NCBI RefSeq assembly: GCF_030811475.1
Contig: NZ_JAUSQV010000001.1
Location: 1,054,001 to 1,118,000 of the forward strand
Direction: 5' to 3'
Origin: Nakamurella flavida
GTDB lineage: Bacteria > Actinomycetota > Actinomycetes > Mycobacteriales > Nakamurellaceae
Length of the DNA: 64,000 nt
Below are positions 45,464-54,057 of the stretch, piece by piece. A model generated the notes under the pieces. It was not told where the DNA came from. It made no database searches and was given only the letters and a program-made list of their open reading frames with translations. How positions within the stretch are numbered: the first letter of the stretch is position 1; each line of letters begins with the position of its first letter. The position numbers and the translations under genes are program-made.

Positions 45464-46176
45464 CGGGCCGAGCGGCGCAGGTCGGAGCGGCGGCGACGGC
45501 CGGCCGAGTCGGGTCGCACGGGCGGTGGGACGGCCGTGCGGGCGGGATCGGATGCCGGGTCGGCGGCGATCCGCGCGTCCCAGGCCCCCTTGACCTGCAT
45601 CAACCGCTGCACGACGGTGGCCAGACCGGCCGCGGCCAGCGCCCAGAGGCAGACGTCCAGCGCGTACGGCACGCCCAGTCCGGCCAACCCGGCGCCGACC
45701 AACCCGAGGACGTTCCGTTCGGCCCGCTCGGCGAGCGCCCCACCGATCTTCAGGCCCACCGAGTCGGCACGGGCCTTGACGTAGGAGATCACCTGCCCGG
45801 TGACCAGGCAGATCAGGGCGGCGATGCCGAGGACCCGTTGACCGGAGGTGAAGGCGTAGAAGGCGAGGGCGCCGAAGAGGGCGCCGTCGGCGATCCGATC
45901 GCAGGAGGCGTCCAGGACGACGCCGAAGTCGGTGCCGTACCCGCGGGCCCGGGCCATCGCCCCGTCGACCAGGTCGAACAGCACGAACGCGGTGACGACC
46001 ATGGTGCCGGCGAACAGGTACCCCGGGGCCAGCAGCGCGAGCGCGCCGACGACGACGCCGACGGTGCCGAGGACGGTGACCAGATCGGGGTTGAGCCCGA
46101 CGCGCAGAGCGGCCCGGCCCACCGGGTCGGTGACCCGGGACACCGAGGCGCGGGCCAGCGAGTTGAGCATCTGCAT
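45460..46176 (-). CDS. pgsA: Phosphatidylinositol phosphate synthase
   Basis: The 238-residue membrane enzyme is a CDP-alcohol phosphotransferase that joins CDP-diacylglycerol with inositol phosphate to feed PIM synthesis. The complete signature D-x2-DG-x2-AR-x8-G-x3-D-x3-D is read in DLVDGAMARARGYGTDFG and VVLDASCD, with six helices around it. The C-terminal 40 residues are a basic tail. Starts at 46176 (MQM) or 46170 (MLN) are possible; the frame up to 46272 is not conserved-looking. Confidence 0.93.
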   Translation of the reverse strand: MQMLNSLARASVSRVTDPVGRAALRVGLNPDLVTVLGTVGVVVGALALLAPGYLFAGTMVVTAFVLFDLVDGAMARARGYGTDFGVVLDASCDRIADGALFGALAFYAFTSGQRVLGIAALICLVTGQVISYVKARADSVGLKIGGALAERAERNVLGLVGAGLAGLGVPYALDVCLWALAAAGLATVVQRLMQVKGAWDARIAADPASDPARTAVPPPVRPDSAGRRRRSDLRRSAR

Positions 46177-46335
46177 CCGATCCGGTGGGGCTCCGCGCGC
46201 CCGGAGGAGGGCCGCGCCGGAGCAACGTGTCTGCCGACGATAGTCGCCGTCGGCGCCGACGAGGCCGTCCACGCCCGCCGCGGCGGTGCCGGCCGGCGGT
46301 CCCGGCGCGGACTGTCGGGTGTGCCGGCCGGTGGG

Positions 46336-46911
46336 TCAGTCGCCGAGCGGCGCCCAGGCCCCGGCGATCAACCCGCGGGTGTCGGCGAGCAGCTGGGGCA
46401 GCACCTTGGTGTGCCCGATGACCGGCATGAAGTTCGCGTCGCCGCCCCAGCGCGGGATGACGTGCTGGTGCAGGTGTTCGGCGATGCCGGCGCCGCCGGC
46501 CGCCCCGGCGTTGATGCCCAGGTTGAACCCGTGCGGTGCGGACACCGACCGCAGGACGGCCAGCGCCCGCTGGGTGAAGGCGGTGAACTCCGCCGACTCC
46601 GCCGTGGTCAGGTCGGTGTAGTCCGGGATGTGCCGGTAGGGCACCACCATGAGATGGCCCGGGTTGTACGGGTACAGGTTGAGCACGCCGTAGACGTGCT
46701 CGCCCCGCGCGACCACGAGACCGTCGGTGTCCGACAGGCCCGGGATGCGGCAGAACGGACAGCTGGGGGCGCCGGGCTCGACCTTCGCCCCGCCCGCCAC
46801 GTAGTCCATCCGGTGCGGCGCCCACAGGCGCATCAGCCCGTCGTCGACCCCGATGCCGTCCTGCCGGAACGGGTCGTCCGCAGCCCGCCCGCCCGCCCCG
46901 TCGTCACTCAC
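46336..46911 (-). CDS. HIT family protein (Ap4A phosphorylase-like)
   Basis: The 191-residue protein has the HIT motif [13 protein letters not shown] and the N-terminal CPFCRIPG, and resembles Rv2613c, described as a diadenosine tetraphosphate phosphorylase. It lies between thrS and pgsA as in mycobacteria. GTG at 46911 overlaps the thrS stop by eight bases, so expression is tied to thrS. Its substrate here is inferred from the homologue. Confidence 0.92.
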   Translation of the reverse strand: MSDDGAGGRAADDPFRQDGIGVDDGLMRLWAPHRMDYVAGGAKVEPGAPSCPFCRIPGLSDTDGLVVARGEHVYGVLNLYPYNPGHLMVVPYRHIPDYTDLTTAESAEFTAFTQRALAVLRSVSAPHGFNLGINAGAAGGAGIAEHLHQHVIPRWGGDANFMPVIGHTKVLPQLLADTRGLIAGAWAPLGD

Positions 46912-48994
46912 CGGCTGCCCCGGTCTGCCCCAGGTCCAGCAGCTCGGCCGTGGGCGAGGCGTTCACCCGGCGCTTCACCCAGGAGGTGATGGCGGCGACG
47001 GCGGTGTCCACCGGGACCGCGTTGACCTGGGTGCCGTCGCGGAAGCGGAACGACACCGCGCCACCCTCGACGTCCCGCTCGCCGGCCAGCAGCATGAACG
47101 GCACCTTGCCGGTGGTGTGGTTGCGGATCTTCTTCTGCATGCGGTCGTCGGAGTGGTCGACCTCGGCCCGGATGCCCTGGGCCTTCAGCTTGCCGACGAC
47201 ACCCTGGAGGTGGTCGGCGAACGCGTCGGCGACGGGGATGCCGACGACCTGCACCGGGGACAGCCAGGCCGGGAACGCCCCGGCGTAGTGCTCGGTGAGC
47301 ACCCCGAAGAACCGTTCGATGGAGCCGAACAGCGCGCGGTGGATCATCACCGGCTGCTGCTTGGTCCCGTCCGGCGCGGTGTACTGCAGGCCGAACCGCT
47401 CGGGCAGGTTGAAGTCGAGCTGGATGGTGGACATCTGCCAGGTGCGACCCAGGGCGTCGCGGGCCTGGACGGAGATCTTCGGGCCGTAGAACGCGGCCCC
47501 ACCCGGATCGGGCACAAGGCTCAGCCCGGACGCCTGCGCGACCTCGGCGAGGGTGTCGGTGGCCTCCTGCCAGACCTCGTCCGAGCCGACCGACTTCTCG
47601 GGGTTGCGGGTGGACAGCTCGAGGTAGAAGTCGTCCAGGCCGTAGTCGGACAGCAACTGCAGCACGAAGGTGAGCAGGCTGGTCAGCTCGTCGCGCATCT
47701 GCTCGCGGGTGCAGTAGATGTGCGCGTCGTCCTGGGTCATCCCGCGGACGCGGGTCAGCCCGTGGATCACGCCGGACTTCTCGTACCGGTAGACGCTGCC
47801 GAACTCGAACAACCGCAGCGGCAGCTCGCGGTAGGAGCGGCCCCGCGCGTCGAAGATCAGGTTGTGCATCGGGCAGTTCATCGGCTTGAGGTAGTAGTCC
47901 TGGCCGGGCTTGCGGACGGTCTCCACGCCCTTGTCGTCGACGACGGTCTCGGCGTCCAGGTGCATGGCGGGGAACATGCCGTCGCGGTACCAGTCGAGGT
48001 GCCCGGAGATCTCGTACAACCGCCCCTTGGTGATGTGCGGGGTGTTGACGAACTCGTAGCCCTCCTCGACGTGCCGCTGCCGGGAGTACTGCTCCAGCTC
48101 CATCCGGACGATCCCGCCGCGGGGGTGGAACACGGGCAGGCCCGAGCCCAGCTCGTCGGGGAAGGAGAACAGGTCGAGCTCGGCGCCGAGCCGGCGATGA
48201 TCGCGTCGCTCCGCCTCGGCGAGCAGCTCCAGGTGGGTCTGCAGGGCCTCAGCGGACTCCCAGGCGGTGCCGTAGATGCGCTGCAGCTGCGGGTTCGTCT
48301 CCTTGCCGCGCCAGTACGCCGCGGCCGACCGGGTCAGCGAGAACGCCGGGATCATCCGGGTGGTCGGCACGTGCGGGCCCCGGCACAGATCGCCCCAGAT
48401 CCGTTCGCCGGTGTGCGCGTGCAGGTTGTCGTATGCGGTCAGCTCGCCCGCGCCGACCTCGACGCTCTCCCCCGCGTCGGCGCTGCCCTGCTCCACCGCC
48501 GACTTGAGCCCGACGAGCTCGAGCTTGTACGGCTCGTCCGCCAGTTCCTCGCGGGCGGCCTCGACGGAGGCGTACACCCGGCGGGAGAACCGCTGGCCGG
48601 CCTTCACGATCTGCTTCATGCGCTTCTCCAGCGCCTGCAGATCCTCCGGAGTGAACGGCTTCTCGACGTCGAAGTCGTAGTAGAAGCCGTCGGTGATGGG
48701 CGGGCCGATGCCCAGTTTGGCCGTCGGGAAGCGCTCCTGGACGGCCTGGGCCAGGACGTGGGCGGCGGAGTGCCGGATGACCGAGCGACCGTCCGCGGTG
48801 TCGGCGGCCACCGCCTGCACGTCGGTGTCGACGTCCGCGGTCCAGGAGAGGTCGCGCAGCTGTCCGTCCACCCGGACGACGACGATCGCCTGGTCCCCAC
48901 CGGGCAGGCCGGCCGCGCGCACGGCGGCGCCGGCGGTCGTCCCGGCCGGCACCCGCACGATGGGTGGGGGCAGGACGTCGGCAGGGCTGGACAC
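46904..48994 (-). CDS. thrS: Threonyl-tRNA synthetase
   Basis: The 696-residue enzyme charges tRNA-Thr and edits mischarged serine. It has an N-terminal TGS domain, an editing domain with HSAAHVL and a later CRGPHVP, and the class II core: [17 protein letters not shown] (motif 2) and [18 protein letters not shown] (motif 3). The zinc ligands Cys in MNCPMH and two His are present. GTG at 48994 has GAGGAG seven bases upstream. It is the first gene of the group thrS-HIT-pgsA-acyltransferase-pimA. Confidence 0.97.
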   Translation of the reverse strand: MSSPADVLPPPIVRVPAGTTAGAAVRAAGLPGGDQAIVVVRVDGQLRDLSWTADVDTDVQAVAADTADGRSVIRHSAAHVLAQAVQERFPTAKLGIGPPITDGFYYDFDVEKPFTPEDLQALEKRMKQIVKAGQRFSRRVYASVEAAREELADEPYKLELVGLKSAVEQGSADAGESVEVGAGELTAYDNLHAHTGERIWGDLCRGPHVPTTRMIPAFSLTRSAAAYWRGKETNPQLQRIYGTAWESAEALQTHLELLAEAERRDHRRLGAELDLFSFPDELGSGLPVFHPRGGIVRMELEQYSRQRHVEEGYEFVNTPHITKGRLYEISGHLDWYRDGMFPAMHLDAETVVDDKGVETVRKPGQDYYLKPMNCPMHNLIFDARGRSYRELPLRLFEFGSVYRYEKSGVIHGLTRVRGMTQDDAHIYCTREQMRDELTSLLTFVLQLLSDYGLDDFYLELSTRNPEKSVGSDEVWQEATDTLAEVAQASGLSLVPDPGGAAFYGPKISVQARDALGRTWQMSTIQLDFNLPERFGLQYTAPDGTKQQPVMIHRALFGSIERFFGVLTEHYAGAFPAWLSPVQVVGIPVADAFADHLQGVVGKLKAQGIRAEVDHSDDRMQKKIRNHTTGKVPFMLLAGERDVEGGAVSFRFRDGTQVNAVPVDTAVAAITSWVKRRVNASPTAELLDLGQTGAAGE

Positions 48995-49271
48995 GGGTGG
49001 ACTCCTCGGTCGGGCTGGAAGACGTGGGGGGACGGACGCATCGGACAGCGGGACGCGACGCCGCGCGTGCTTCCCATCGAAGGGTCCATCCGCTCGGCGT
49101 CCCGATGCTAGTCGCAGTCCCGGACGGCTCCCGGAGCCGTGGCCCGGCACCGCCGACCTGAGGCATCGCTTCCGGCCGCCCCGTCGGACCTGCCGCCGAC
49201 GAGGCTCGGGGCTCTCCCGCGGGGAACCGACCCCGTCCGCCGTTCCACCAGACCGTTCCCCGGGGCGACGC

Positions 49272-49309
49272 GGCTTCCCGTGCACTCGACACCTCGCACA
49301 CGGGAAGCC
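49272..49309. repeat. 11-base inverted repeat in the thrS/BrkB gap
   Basis: GGCTTCCCGTG (49272-49282) and CACGGGAAGCC (49299-49309) are perfect arms with a 16-base loop. Both neighbours read away from it, so it is not a normal gene terminator. Confidence 0.6.
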
Positions 49310-49333
49310 CGCGACGGAACTTCCGCGCCTATC

Positions 49334-49352
49334 GTCACCGGGTACCGGTGAC
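49334..49352 (+). promoter_or_regulatory. Palindrome overlapping the BrkB-like promoter
   Basis: GTCACCGG (49334-49341) and CCGGTGAC (49345-49352) are perfect arms around GTA. The left arm overlaps the proposed -10 TATCGT (49330-49335), so a protein bound here would block transcription. Confidence 0.45.
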
Positions 49353-49448
49353 AGCCCATTCCCAGGACTCACCACCCGGGGTCAGGGGTCGGTCGTCGAC
49401 ACCCGCGACTGCGTGTCGTGGATCCCACCAGGAGGGGAAGGGATCGGG

Positions 49449-50390
49449 ATGACCGGCGGTGGACCCCCTCGGCCTGCACCTCACCCGTCACCCGGCGCCG
49501 AGGGCGCCCCAGCTGTCCGCCGCCCGGCACACCGGCGGTTCGTTCTCGCCGTCCGCCGTGTCTCGAGCGCGGCGGGCCAGGACTACGTCACCGGCCGTGC
49601 AGCCGAATCGGCGTTCTTCGCCGCACTCGCCCTGGTACCGACCGTTCTCACCGTGATCGCCGTCCTGCGGATCGAACGTCCGCTCTTCGGCGGCGACGCA
49701 GCCGAGCTGGTGTCGGCCGATCTCGCTCGACTGCTCCGGGTCGTGCTGACGAGTCGAGGCAGCGTGGCCGCCGATTCGGCGGACTCGCTCTTGCAGACCA
49801 CAGATCGCAGCTTGCTCGGCATCGGAACCCTGGCCGCGGTCTTCCTGTTGACCCGCTGCATGCGGTCGCTGCAACGCGCGCTCGCCGCCATCGCGGGCGT
49901 CGCCCCCCGCAGCCCGCGCCGCGAATGGGTACGGGCGGCCGTGCTGGCCGTCTCGGTGCTGGTCATCGGGAACGTCATCCTGGCCGGATTCACTCTCGGA
50001 CCGCTCTTCGGTCACAGCCGGAGAGTCGGGCGCGACCATGTGGGCGAAATCGCCGACACCATCTGGATGTGGGCTCGATGGCCCCTCGTCGGGGTGATTA
50101 TCCTCGGGCTCGCGATGGTGCTCCTGGCCCAGGAGACACCCCGCGGTCGTCGTCGACGACGATCGGGACTGACCGGGGCGGGTTTCACCGTCATCGGATG
50201 GGCCGTGTCGACGGGGCTGCTCCCTCTGTACGTCTCCGTGGCCGCACCATTCAGCCCGGCCCTGGGATCGATGGGAGGCGGGTTGATCCTGCTGACCTGG
50301 CTCTATCTCCTGATGGTGAGCCTGCTCCTGGGGGCCGAGATCAACGCCGTCCGCCGGGCGCCCTCGGGTACGGCCGTACCGTCGTCGTGA
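49449..50390 (+). CDS. YihY/BrkB family membrane protein
   Basis: The 313-residue protein has about six helices and the family pattern: SSAAGQDYVTGRAAESAFFAALALVPTVL near the start (split helices I), a Gly/Arg loop, and GGGLILLTWLYLLMVSLLLGAEINAV at the end. YihY/BrkB proteins are inner-membrane proteins of unclear role; an old assignment as RNase BN is wrong. The gene contains slightly more A and T than its neighbours. ATG at 49449 has a G-rich ribosome-binding stretch. It is single and followed by a weak hairpin before the tRNA. Confidence 0.85.
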   Translation: MTGGGPPRPAPHPSPGAEGAPAVRRPAHRRFVLAVRRVSSAAGQDYVTGRAAESAFFAALALVPTVLTVIAVLRIERPLFGGDAAELVSADLARLLRVVLTSRGSVAADSADSLLQTTDRSLLGIGTLAAVFLLTRCMRSLQRALAAIAGVAPRSPRREWVRAAVLAVSVLVIGNVILAGFTLGPLFGHSRRVGRDHVGEIADTIWMWARWPLVGVIILGLAMVLLAQETPRGRRRRRSGLTGAGFTVIGWAVSTGLLPLYVSVAAPFSPALGSMGGGLILLTWLYLLMVSLLLGAEINAVRRAPSGTAVPSS

Positions 50391-50491
50391 CTCTGCCCGG
50401 CGTGCTCCGGCGCGTCCGTCAATCGGTCCCTGCGCGGGGTTCGTCCACGGGCGGCGAGCAGCTGACGACAACGGACCAGAACGAGAACCGG

Positions 50492-50522
50492 GGCCTGCCT
50501 CCTGGAGGAGACAGACCCCGGC
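50492..50522. terminator. Weak bidirectional hairpin after the BrkB-like gene
   Basis: CCGGGGCCTG and CAGACCCCGG can pair with one bulge and an inner CTCCTGGAGGAG stem. It lies between the plus-strand membrane protein and the minus-strand tRNA and could end both transcripts. Confidence 0.5.
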
Positions 50523-50531
50523 ACCCGATTG

Positions 50532-50606
50532 TGGTGGGCGATACTGGGATCGAACCAGTGACCTCTTCGGTGTGAACGAAGCGCTCTCCCCCTGAGCTAA
50601 TCGCCC
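50532..50606 (-). tRNA. tRNA-Val (anticodon CAC)
   Basis: On the minus strand the acceptor GGGCGAT pairs with ATCGCCC, the D arm is GCTC-AGGGGGA-GAGC, the anticodon arm CTTCG-TTCACAC-CGAAG shows anticodon CAC, and the T arm is ACTGG-TTCGATC-CCAGT. A 3' CCA is encoded (50532-50534). Confidence 0.95.
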
Positions 50607-50907
50607 TGCAGGTGATGCTCGCTGCTGACGGCTGGGGGGCCGTTCGCAGGCTCGCCAACACTACCTGATTCCGGCCACCCGCCGTGCCACCCGCTCGCCC
50701 CCTGCTCGCGGACCCTGCTGCCGGGCCGTCCTGGACGGGTGACGGGCTCGTCGCAGCGACAAGGCGGGTCGGCATGATCCTTCCAACGGGTGAATCTCCG
50801 GTGAAGAGGTGACCTGCGCCACGGATGTGCGTCCTTCCTGCAACATCCCTGGCCCGGGCGACGACAGGCCAGTTACCTACCTCCCGAGGCCACAGGACGG
50901 ACGAGTC
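50607..50907. other. Gap between tRNA-Val and the SsgB-like gene
   Basis: These 301 bases hold the tRNA promoter (minus) and the promoter of the SsgB-like gene (plus). The only visible pattern is a set of three GGTGAA/GGTGA direct repeats at about 50789-50812. I see no gene and no convincing -10 box. Confidence 0.35.
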
Positions 50908-51369
50908 ATGGGTCAGCTCCACCCGCACCGCCCCGCCCACCGGGTGATCTCCGGGGAGGCCCGCGCCACGCTCGTGTCCGCGGCCGACAACCCGCCCCTG
51001 CGCGCCGAGCTGCGGTACCGCACGTCGGACCCGTACGCCGTCCAGCTGGTCCTCTCGCTCGATCAGAGCCCGGCCGTGTCCTGGGAGTTCGCCCGCGACC
51101 TGGTCGTCACCGGCGCGTTCATGCCGGCCGGCCTCGGTGATGTCCGTCTCCACCCCACGGACGACGGGGTCGTCCTGGAGTTGCACGGCGTCTCCTCCAA
51201 GGCGGTGCTGCTGCTCGACCGCGACGACGTCCTCGCCTTCCTCGGCCGCTGCCTCGGTGCGGTGCCCGCCGGTCAGGAGAACACGTTCTTCGACCTGGGC
51301 GACGAGCTCACCCTGCTGTCCGTCCTCCCGGTGCCCGAGGCGGTGGCGGACCCCAGCCTGGAGCTCTGA
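50908..51369 (+). CDS. SsgA/SsgB-like sporulation and cell division regulator
   Basis: The 153-residue protein has the SsgA-like fold pattern: LRAELRYRTSDPYAVQLVLS, VSWEFARDLVVTGAFMPAGL, DVRLHPTDDGVVLELHGVSS and FLGRCLGAVPAGQE. SsgB guides FtsZ to division sites in sporulating streptomycetes; homologues also occur in non-sporulating actinobacteria. ATG at 50908 follows GGACGGA by several bases. It is a single gene next to tRNA genes. Confidence 0.9.
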   Translation: MGQLHPHRPAHRVISGEARATLVSAADNPPLRAELRYRTSDPYAVQLVLSLDQSPAVSWEFARDLVVTGAFMPAGLGDVRLHPTDDGVVLELHGVSSKAVLLLDRDDVLAFLGRCLGAVPAGQENTFFDLGDELTLLSVLPVPEAVADPSLEL

Positions 51370-51454
51370 CCACCACGCGGTTTGGAGCACCCCTCCGCGT
51401 CGGTTAGAGTTCACGAGCGCCAGGAACGACCCCCCGGGGACGTGAGAGGCACAA

Positions 51455-51526
51455 GCGGACGTAGCGCAGTGGTAGCGCATCACCTTGCCAAGGTGAGGGT
51501 CGCGGGTTCGAATCCCGTCGTCCGCT
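51455..51526 (+). tRNA. tRNA-Gly (anticodon GCC)
   Basis: The acceptor GCGGACG pairs with CGTCCGC, the anticodon arm TCACC-TTGCCAA-GGTGA shows anticodon GCC, and the T arm is GCGGG-TTCGAAT-CCCGT. No 3' CCA is encoded. Confidence 0.96.
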
Positions 51527-51556
51527 CGGAGAGGATCTGACCCCAGAGCCTCACTC

Positions 51557-51630
51557 GGTGGGATGGCCGAGAGGCGAGGCAACGGCCTGCAAAGCCGTGT
51601 ACACGGGTTCGAATCCCGTTCCCACCTCCA
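51557..51630 (+). tRNA. tRNA-Cys (anticodon GCA)
   Basis: The acceptor GGTGGGA pairs with TCCCACC, the anticodon arm ACGGC-CTGCAAA-GCCGT shows GCA, and the T arm is ACGGG-TTCGAAT-CCCGT. A 3' CCA is encoded (51628-51630). Confidence 0.96.
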
Positions 51631-51655
51631 CGACGGTCCTCACCGGGCCGGTCCC

Positions 51656-51730
51656 GGGCGATTAGCTCAGCGGGAGAGCGCTTCCCTGACACGGAAGAGG
51701 TCACAGGTTCAATCCCTGTATCGCCCACCA
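51656..51730 (+). tRNA. tRNA-Val (anticodon GAC)
   Basis: The acceptor GGGCGAT pairs with ATCGCCC, the anticodon arm CTTCC-CTGACAC-GGAAG shows GAC, and the T arm is ACAGG-TTCAATC-CCTGT. A 3' CCA is encoded. It lies 25 bases after tRNA-Cys, so the Gly-Cys-Val group is probably one transcript. Confidence 0.96.
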
Positions 51731-51735
51731 GATGT

Positions 51736-51773
51736 CGCGAAAGGCCCCGGAGTCCGCTCCGGGGCCTTTCGCG
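51736..51773 (+). terminator. Terminator of the tRNA cluster
   Basis: CGCGAAAGGCCCCGGAG (51736-51752) pairs perfectly over 17 bases with its complement at 51757-51773 around TCCG. It begins five bases after tRNA-Val and also faces the end of the convergent VOC gene. Confidence 0.9.
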
Positions 51774-51787
51774 TGTCCCGGGTCGGG

Positions 51788-52252
51788 TCAGTCCCGCTCG
51801 CTCTCCCGGGTGAAGCCGGTCCGGGCCGCCCGCACCTCGGCGGATTCCGTCTCCTGGAACAGGGTGATCTGCAGCCCCGCCGGGGCCGCCAACCGCGCGT
51901 TGATCGAGCGCCACGGAGTCATCACCGGTTCGGCCACCACGTCGGCACCGGCCCCGGCCAGCTCCCGGGTGCACCCCGCGGTGTCCTGCACCTCGAACGC
52001 GAGCCGGATACGCGGACTCGGCCGCCCCTCCGCCTCGACCCGGTCGATGGCCCGGTGGTGGGCAGGGCTGGCAATCTCCAGGGTGGCCCGGCCGGCGTCG
52101 AGGATCACCACCCGGTCGTCACCGCCCTCGGCGAACGCGGCCGACTCGGCCAGGCCCAGGGCATCGCTGTAGAAGGCCACGGCTGCCTCGTAGTCCTGGT
52201 CGGTCTCGGCCACGACGACGACACGGAGCTGTTGCACACGGGGTTCGGTCAT
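51788..52252 (-). CDS. VOC (glyoxalase-fold) family protein
   Basis: The 154-residue protein has the paired beta-alpha-beta layout of the vicinal oxygen chelate fold: VVVVAETDQDYEAAVAFYSD near the start and ARLAAPAGLQITLFQE near the end. Metal ligands are not obvious enough to name an enzyme. It ends just after the tRNA terminator and is single. ATG at 52252 is taken from the family start (MTEPRVQQLRVVV). Confidence 0.85.
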   Translation of the reverse strand: MTEPRVQQLRVVVVAETDQDYEAAVAFYSDALGLAESAAFAEGGDDRVVILDAGRATLEIASPAHHRAIDRVEAEGRPSPRIRLAFEVQDTAGCTRELAGAGADVVAEPVMTPWRSINARLAAPAGLQITLFQETESAEVRAARTGFTRESERD

Positions 52253-52361
52253 GACACCAGCATCGCGGGTGACGCGGGTCCGTGCGTTGGATGCCCGGGG
52301 GCACCCCCCCGTCGGCCGGACGAACTCCGCGGAGGCCTGACAGCAGTCCGCCGGCGGATCG

Positions 52362-52790
52362 TCAGATGGGCAGGCGGGCCAGCACGCGCCGGTGCACCCG
52401 GCGCTCGGCCAGGAACGACACCCCGGGGACGACCCCGGCCAGCAGCACGCCGAGGATCCCGACGAACGACCAGCGATCCTTGTAGGCGAGGTCGAAGGCC
52501 AGCAGCACGTAGGCCACGTAGAGCACCCCGTGGATGGGGCCCCAGATGGCGACGAACTGGCCCATGTCGAAGCCGTACTTCAGCACCATGGCCAGCACCA
52601 GGAGGATGAGGCCCCAGCCGACGACGAACGCCGAGATGCGGTACCGGCCGAGGGCCTTGCGGATCTTCGCCGGCACCGGCCCGCCGGGCTTGCGGGTGGC
52701 GACCGTGGGACGACCGGGGGCGGCCGCGGGTGTCACTGCCTCGTCCTGGCCGGCCTGACGGGCGTCGTCCTGACGGGGTTCAACGGGCAC
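52362..52790 (-). CDS. DUF3817 membrane protein
   Basis: The 142-residue protein has a charged N-terminus of about 50 residues, then three helices: ISAFVVGWGLILLVLAMVL, AIWGPIHGVLYVAYVLLAFDL and VGILGVLLAGVVPGVSFLAE. The GPIHGVLYVAYVL block is typical of DUF3817. Its function is unknown. GTG at 52790 overlaps the upstream gene by 11 bases, so the pair is co-translated. Confidence 0.88.
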   Translation of the reverse strand: MPVEPRQDDARQAGQDEAVTPAAAPGRPTVATRKPGGPVPAKIRKALGRYRISAFVVGWGLILLVLAMVLKYGFDMGQFVAIWGPIHGVLYVAYVLLAFDLAYKDRWSFVGILGVLLAGVVPGVSFLAERRVHRRVLARLPI

Positions 52791-53277
52791 GGCGGCGGTC
52801 CTCCTCGGCCAGGGCGGCCAGCGCCCTGTTGTATGCGGTCAGCTCGGGGTCGTCGTCGTCCTCGGCGCCCACCGTGGCCACACCGACCACGACGCCCTCG
52901 GAGGGGCGCTGCAGCCGTTCGCGGCGCGCGGCCTCGGCCGCTTCGGCGCGGTCGAGGGCGGCCTCTTCCTCGTCGTCCGAGCCGTCGCCGGTGAATGCGG
53001 CCAACTCGTCGTCGGACAGTTCCGTCGACTCGGCGTCGACGCGGTCGGCGTCCTCGGCGTCCTTGAGCTGCTCCAGCTGCAGGAAGCGGGTCCACATGTA
53101 GATGAACGCGGCGCCGAACGCGGGCCAGAGCAGGGCGTAGCCGTAGTTCTGGCCGGTCCCGGTGCTCGCGTGCGCCCGATCCCACTGCCACCAGCCGAGG
53201 CGGAGACAGGTCAGCACGGCCGCCAGGACGACGACGTGGCCGACCACCCACCCGGGGCTCAGGAATCGTCGAGGCAC
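52780..53277 (-). CDS. Actinobacterial membrane protein of unknown function
   Basis: The 165-residue protein starts with RRFLSPGWVVGHVVVLAAVL, has two helices (the second ALLWPAFGAAFIYMWTRFLQL), and continues with a very acidic, probably coiled tail (about 30 Asp and Glu). The RFLSPGWV-WQWDRA pattern recurs upstream of DUF3817 proteins in actinobacteria, as I remember it. GTG at 53277 is chosen because the frame upstream loses coding character. Confidence 0.8.
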   Translation of the reverse strand: MPRRFLSPGWVVGHVVVLAAVLTCLRLGWWQWDRAHASTGTGQNYGYALLWPAFGAAFIYMWTRFLQLEQLKDAEDADRVDAESTELSDDELAAFTGDGSDDEEEAALDRAEAAEAARRERLQRPSEGVVVGVATVGAEDDDDPELTAYNRALAALAEEDRRRAR

Positions 53278-53330
53278 GCCTGAACGGTACCCCCGGCCCG
53301 CCCGCTCACCGGTGGATGGCGTGAGGGCGG

Positions 53331-53993
53331 TCACCGGGCCGCCGCCGCACACGGCAGCAGGCCGGCGTCCCGCAGCGCGGCGAGGGTGTTCGTCCCGCCG
53401 GCCCGGAGGAGATCGTCGATCTCGTCCACGTCCCGGCGCAGACCGGAGCCGGCCGGCAGGTCGAGCGGAACGGCCCCGGCGTCCTGGTGTCGACGGAAGG
53501 AGTGCAGGCCGAACGCCGGGACGAGCAACCGGACATCGGTGGCCGTGAGCAGGGTGGTGCCCAGGGTGTCCTGGTCGGGGACCACGGCGAGGGGATGGTG
53601 CGCGGCGAGGGTCAGCGCGGCGTCGAGTTCGACCGGACGGAGCGACGGCAGGTCCCCGGGCAGGACGGCGATCCGGGTGGCCCCCCGGGCCGCAGCCTGG
53701 CGGACGCCGAGGGCGATGGCGGCGTTGAGATCGTCCACCGGGTCGAGGAGCACGGCCCGGTCGCTGTCGCCGATCAGCGCCGGGACGTCGGCCGGGTCGC
53801 CCGCGACGACCAGCACGGCGCCCACCGACCGGGCCGCCGTCACCGCCGCGAGGGTGTCCCGGGCCATGGCCAGCGCGATGCCCGGCCGCACGGCGGGGTC
53901 GACGTCGAGCCGGGACTTCCCGCGGCTGGTCGACTTCACCGGCACGACGACGGTCCACCCCGTGGGGGGCGGGCGGAGGTCGGCGGCGGTCAC
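53331..53993 (-). CDS. cofC: 2-phospholactate/phosphoenolpyruvate guanylyltransferase
   Basis: The 220-residue protein resembles CofC/FbiD, which activates 2-phospholactate or, in mycobacteria, phosphoenolpyruvate with GTP in cofactor F420 synthesis. The nucleotide-binding start WTVVVPVKSTSRGKSRLD, AVLPGDLPSLRP and VPAFGLHSFRRHQDAG fit the family. Length is normal. GTG at 53993 is preceded by a GGGGGA run. The other F420 genes are not in the window. Confidence 0.9.
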   Translation of the reverse strand: MTAADLRPPPTGWTVVVPVKSTSRGKSRLDVDPAVRPGIALAMARDTLAAVTAARSVGAVLVVAGDPADVPALIGDSDRAVLLDPVDDLNAAIALGVRQAAARGATRIAVLPGDLPSLRPVELDAALTLAAHHPLAVVPDQDTLGTTLLTATDVRLLVPAFGLHSFRRHQDAGAVPLDLPAGSGLRRDVDEIDDLLRAGGTNTLAALRDAGLLPCAAAAR

Positions 53994-54057
53994 TCCCCCA
54001 TTCTCCCGCTCCCGCGAGCCGGGTCGGGCCACAGTGACCGGCGACACCTCGGGGTGG

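Larger units (their letters stand above)
48995..49448. promoter_or_regulatory. Divergent region thrS / BrkB-like gene
   Basis: This 454-base gap holds the promoters of two divergent genes. On the minus strand TAGCAT (49110-49105) is a likely -10 for thrS with a leader of about 100 bases. On the plus strand TATCGT (49330-49335) is a likely -10 for the BrkB-like gene. Two inverted repeats, listed separately, lie at 49272-49309 and 49334-49352. I saw no T-box features. The plus frame across the region has no protein-like character. Confidence 0.4.

Noticed and set aside
48995-49104. T-box or other riboswitch before thrS
   Set aside because: I found no T-box sequence, no specifier loop and no antiterminator; the leader is only about 100 bases.
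50492-51773. Integrated element next to the tRNA genes
   Set aside because: No integrase, no repeated tRNA end and no change in composition are visible.
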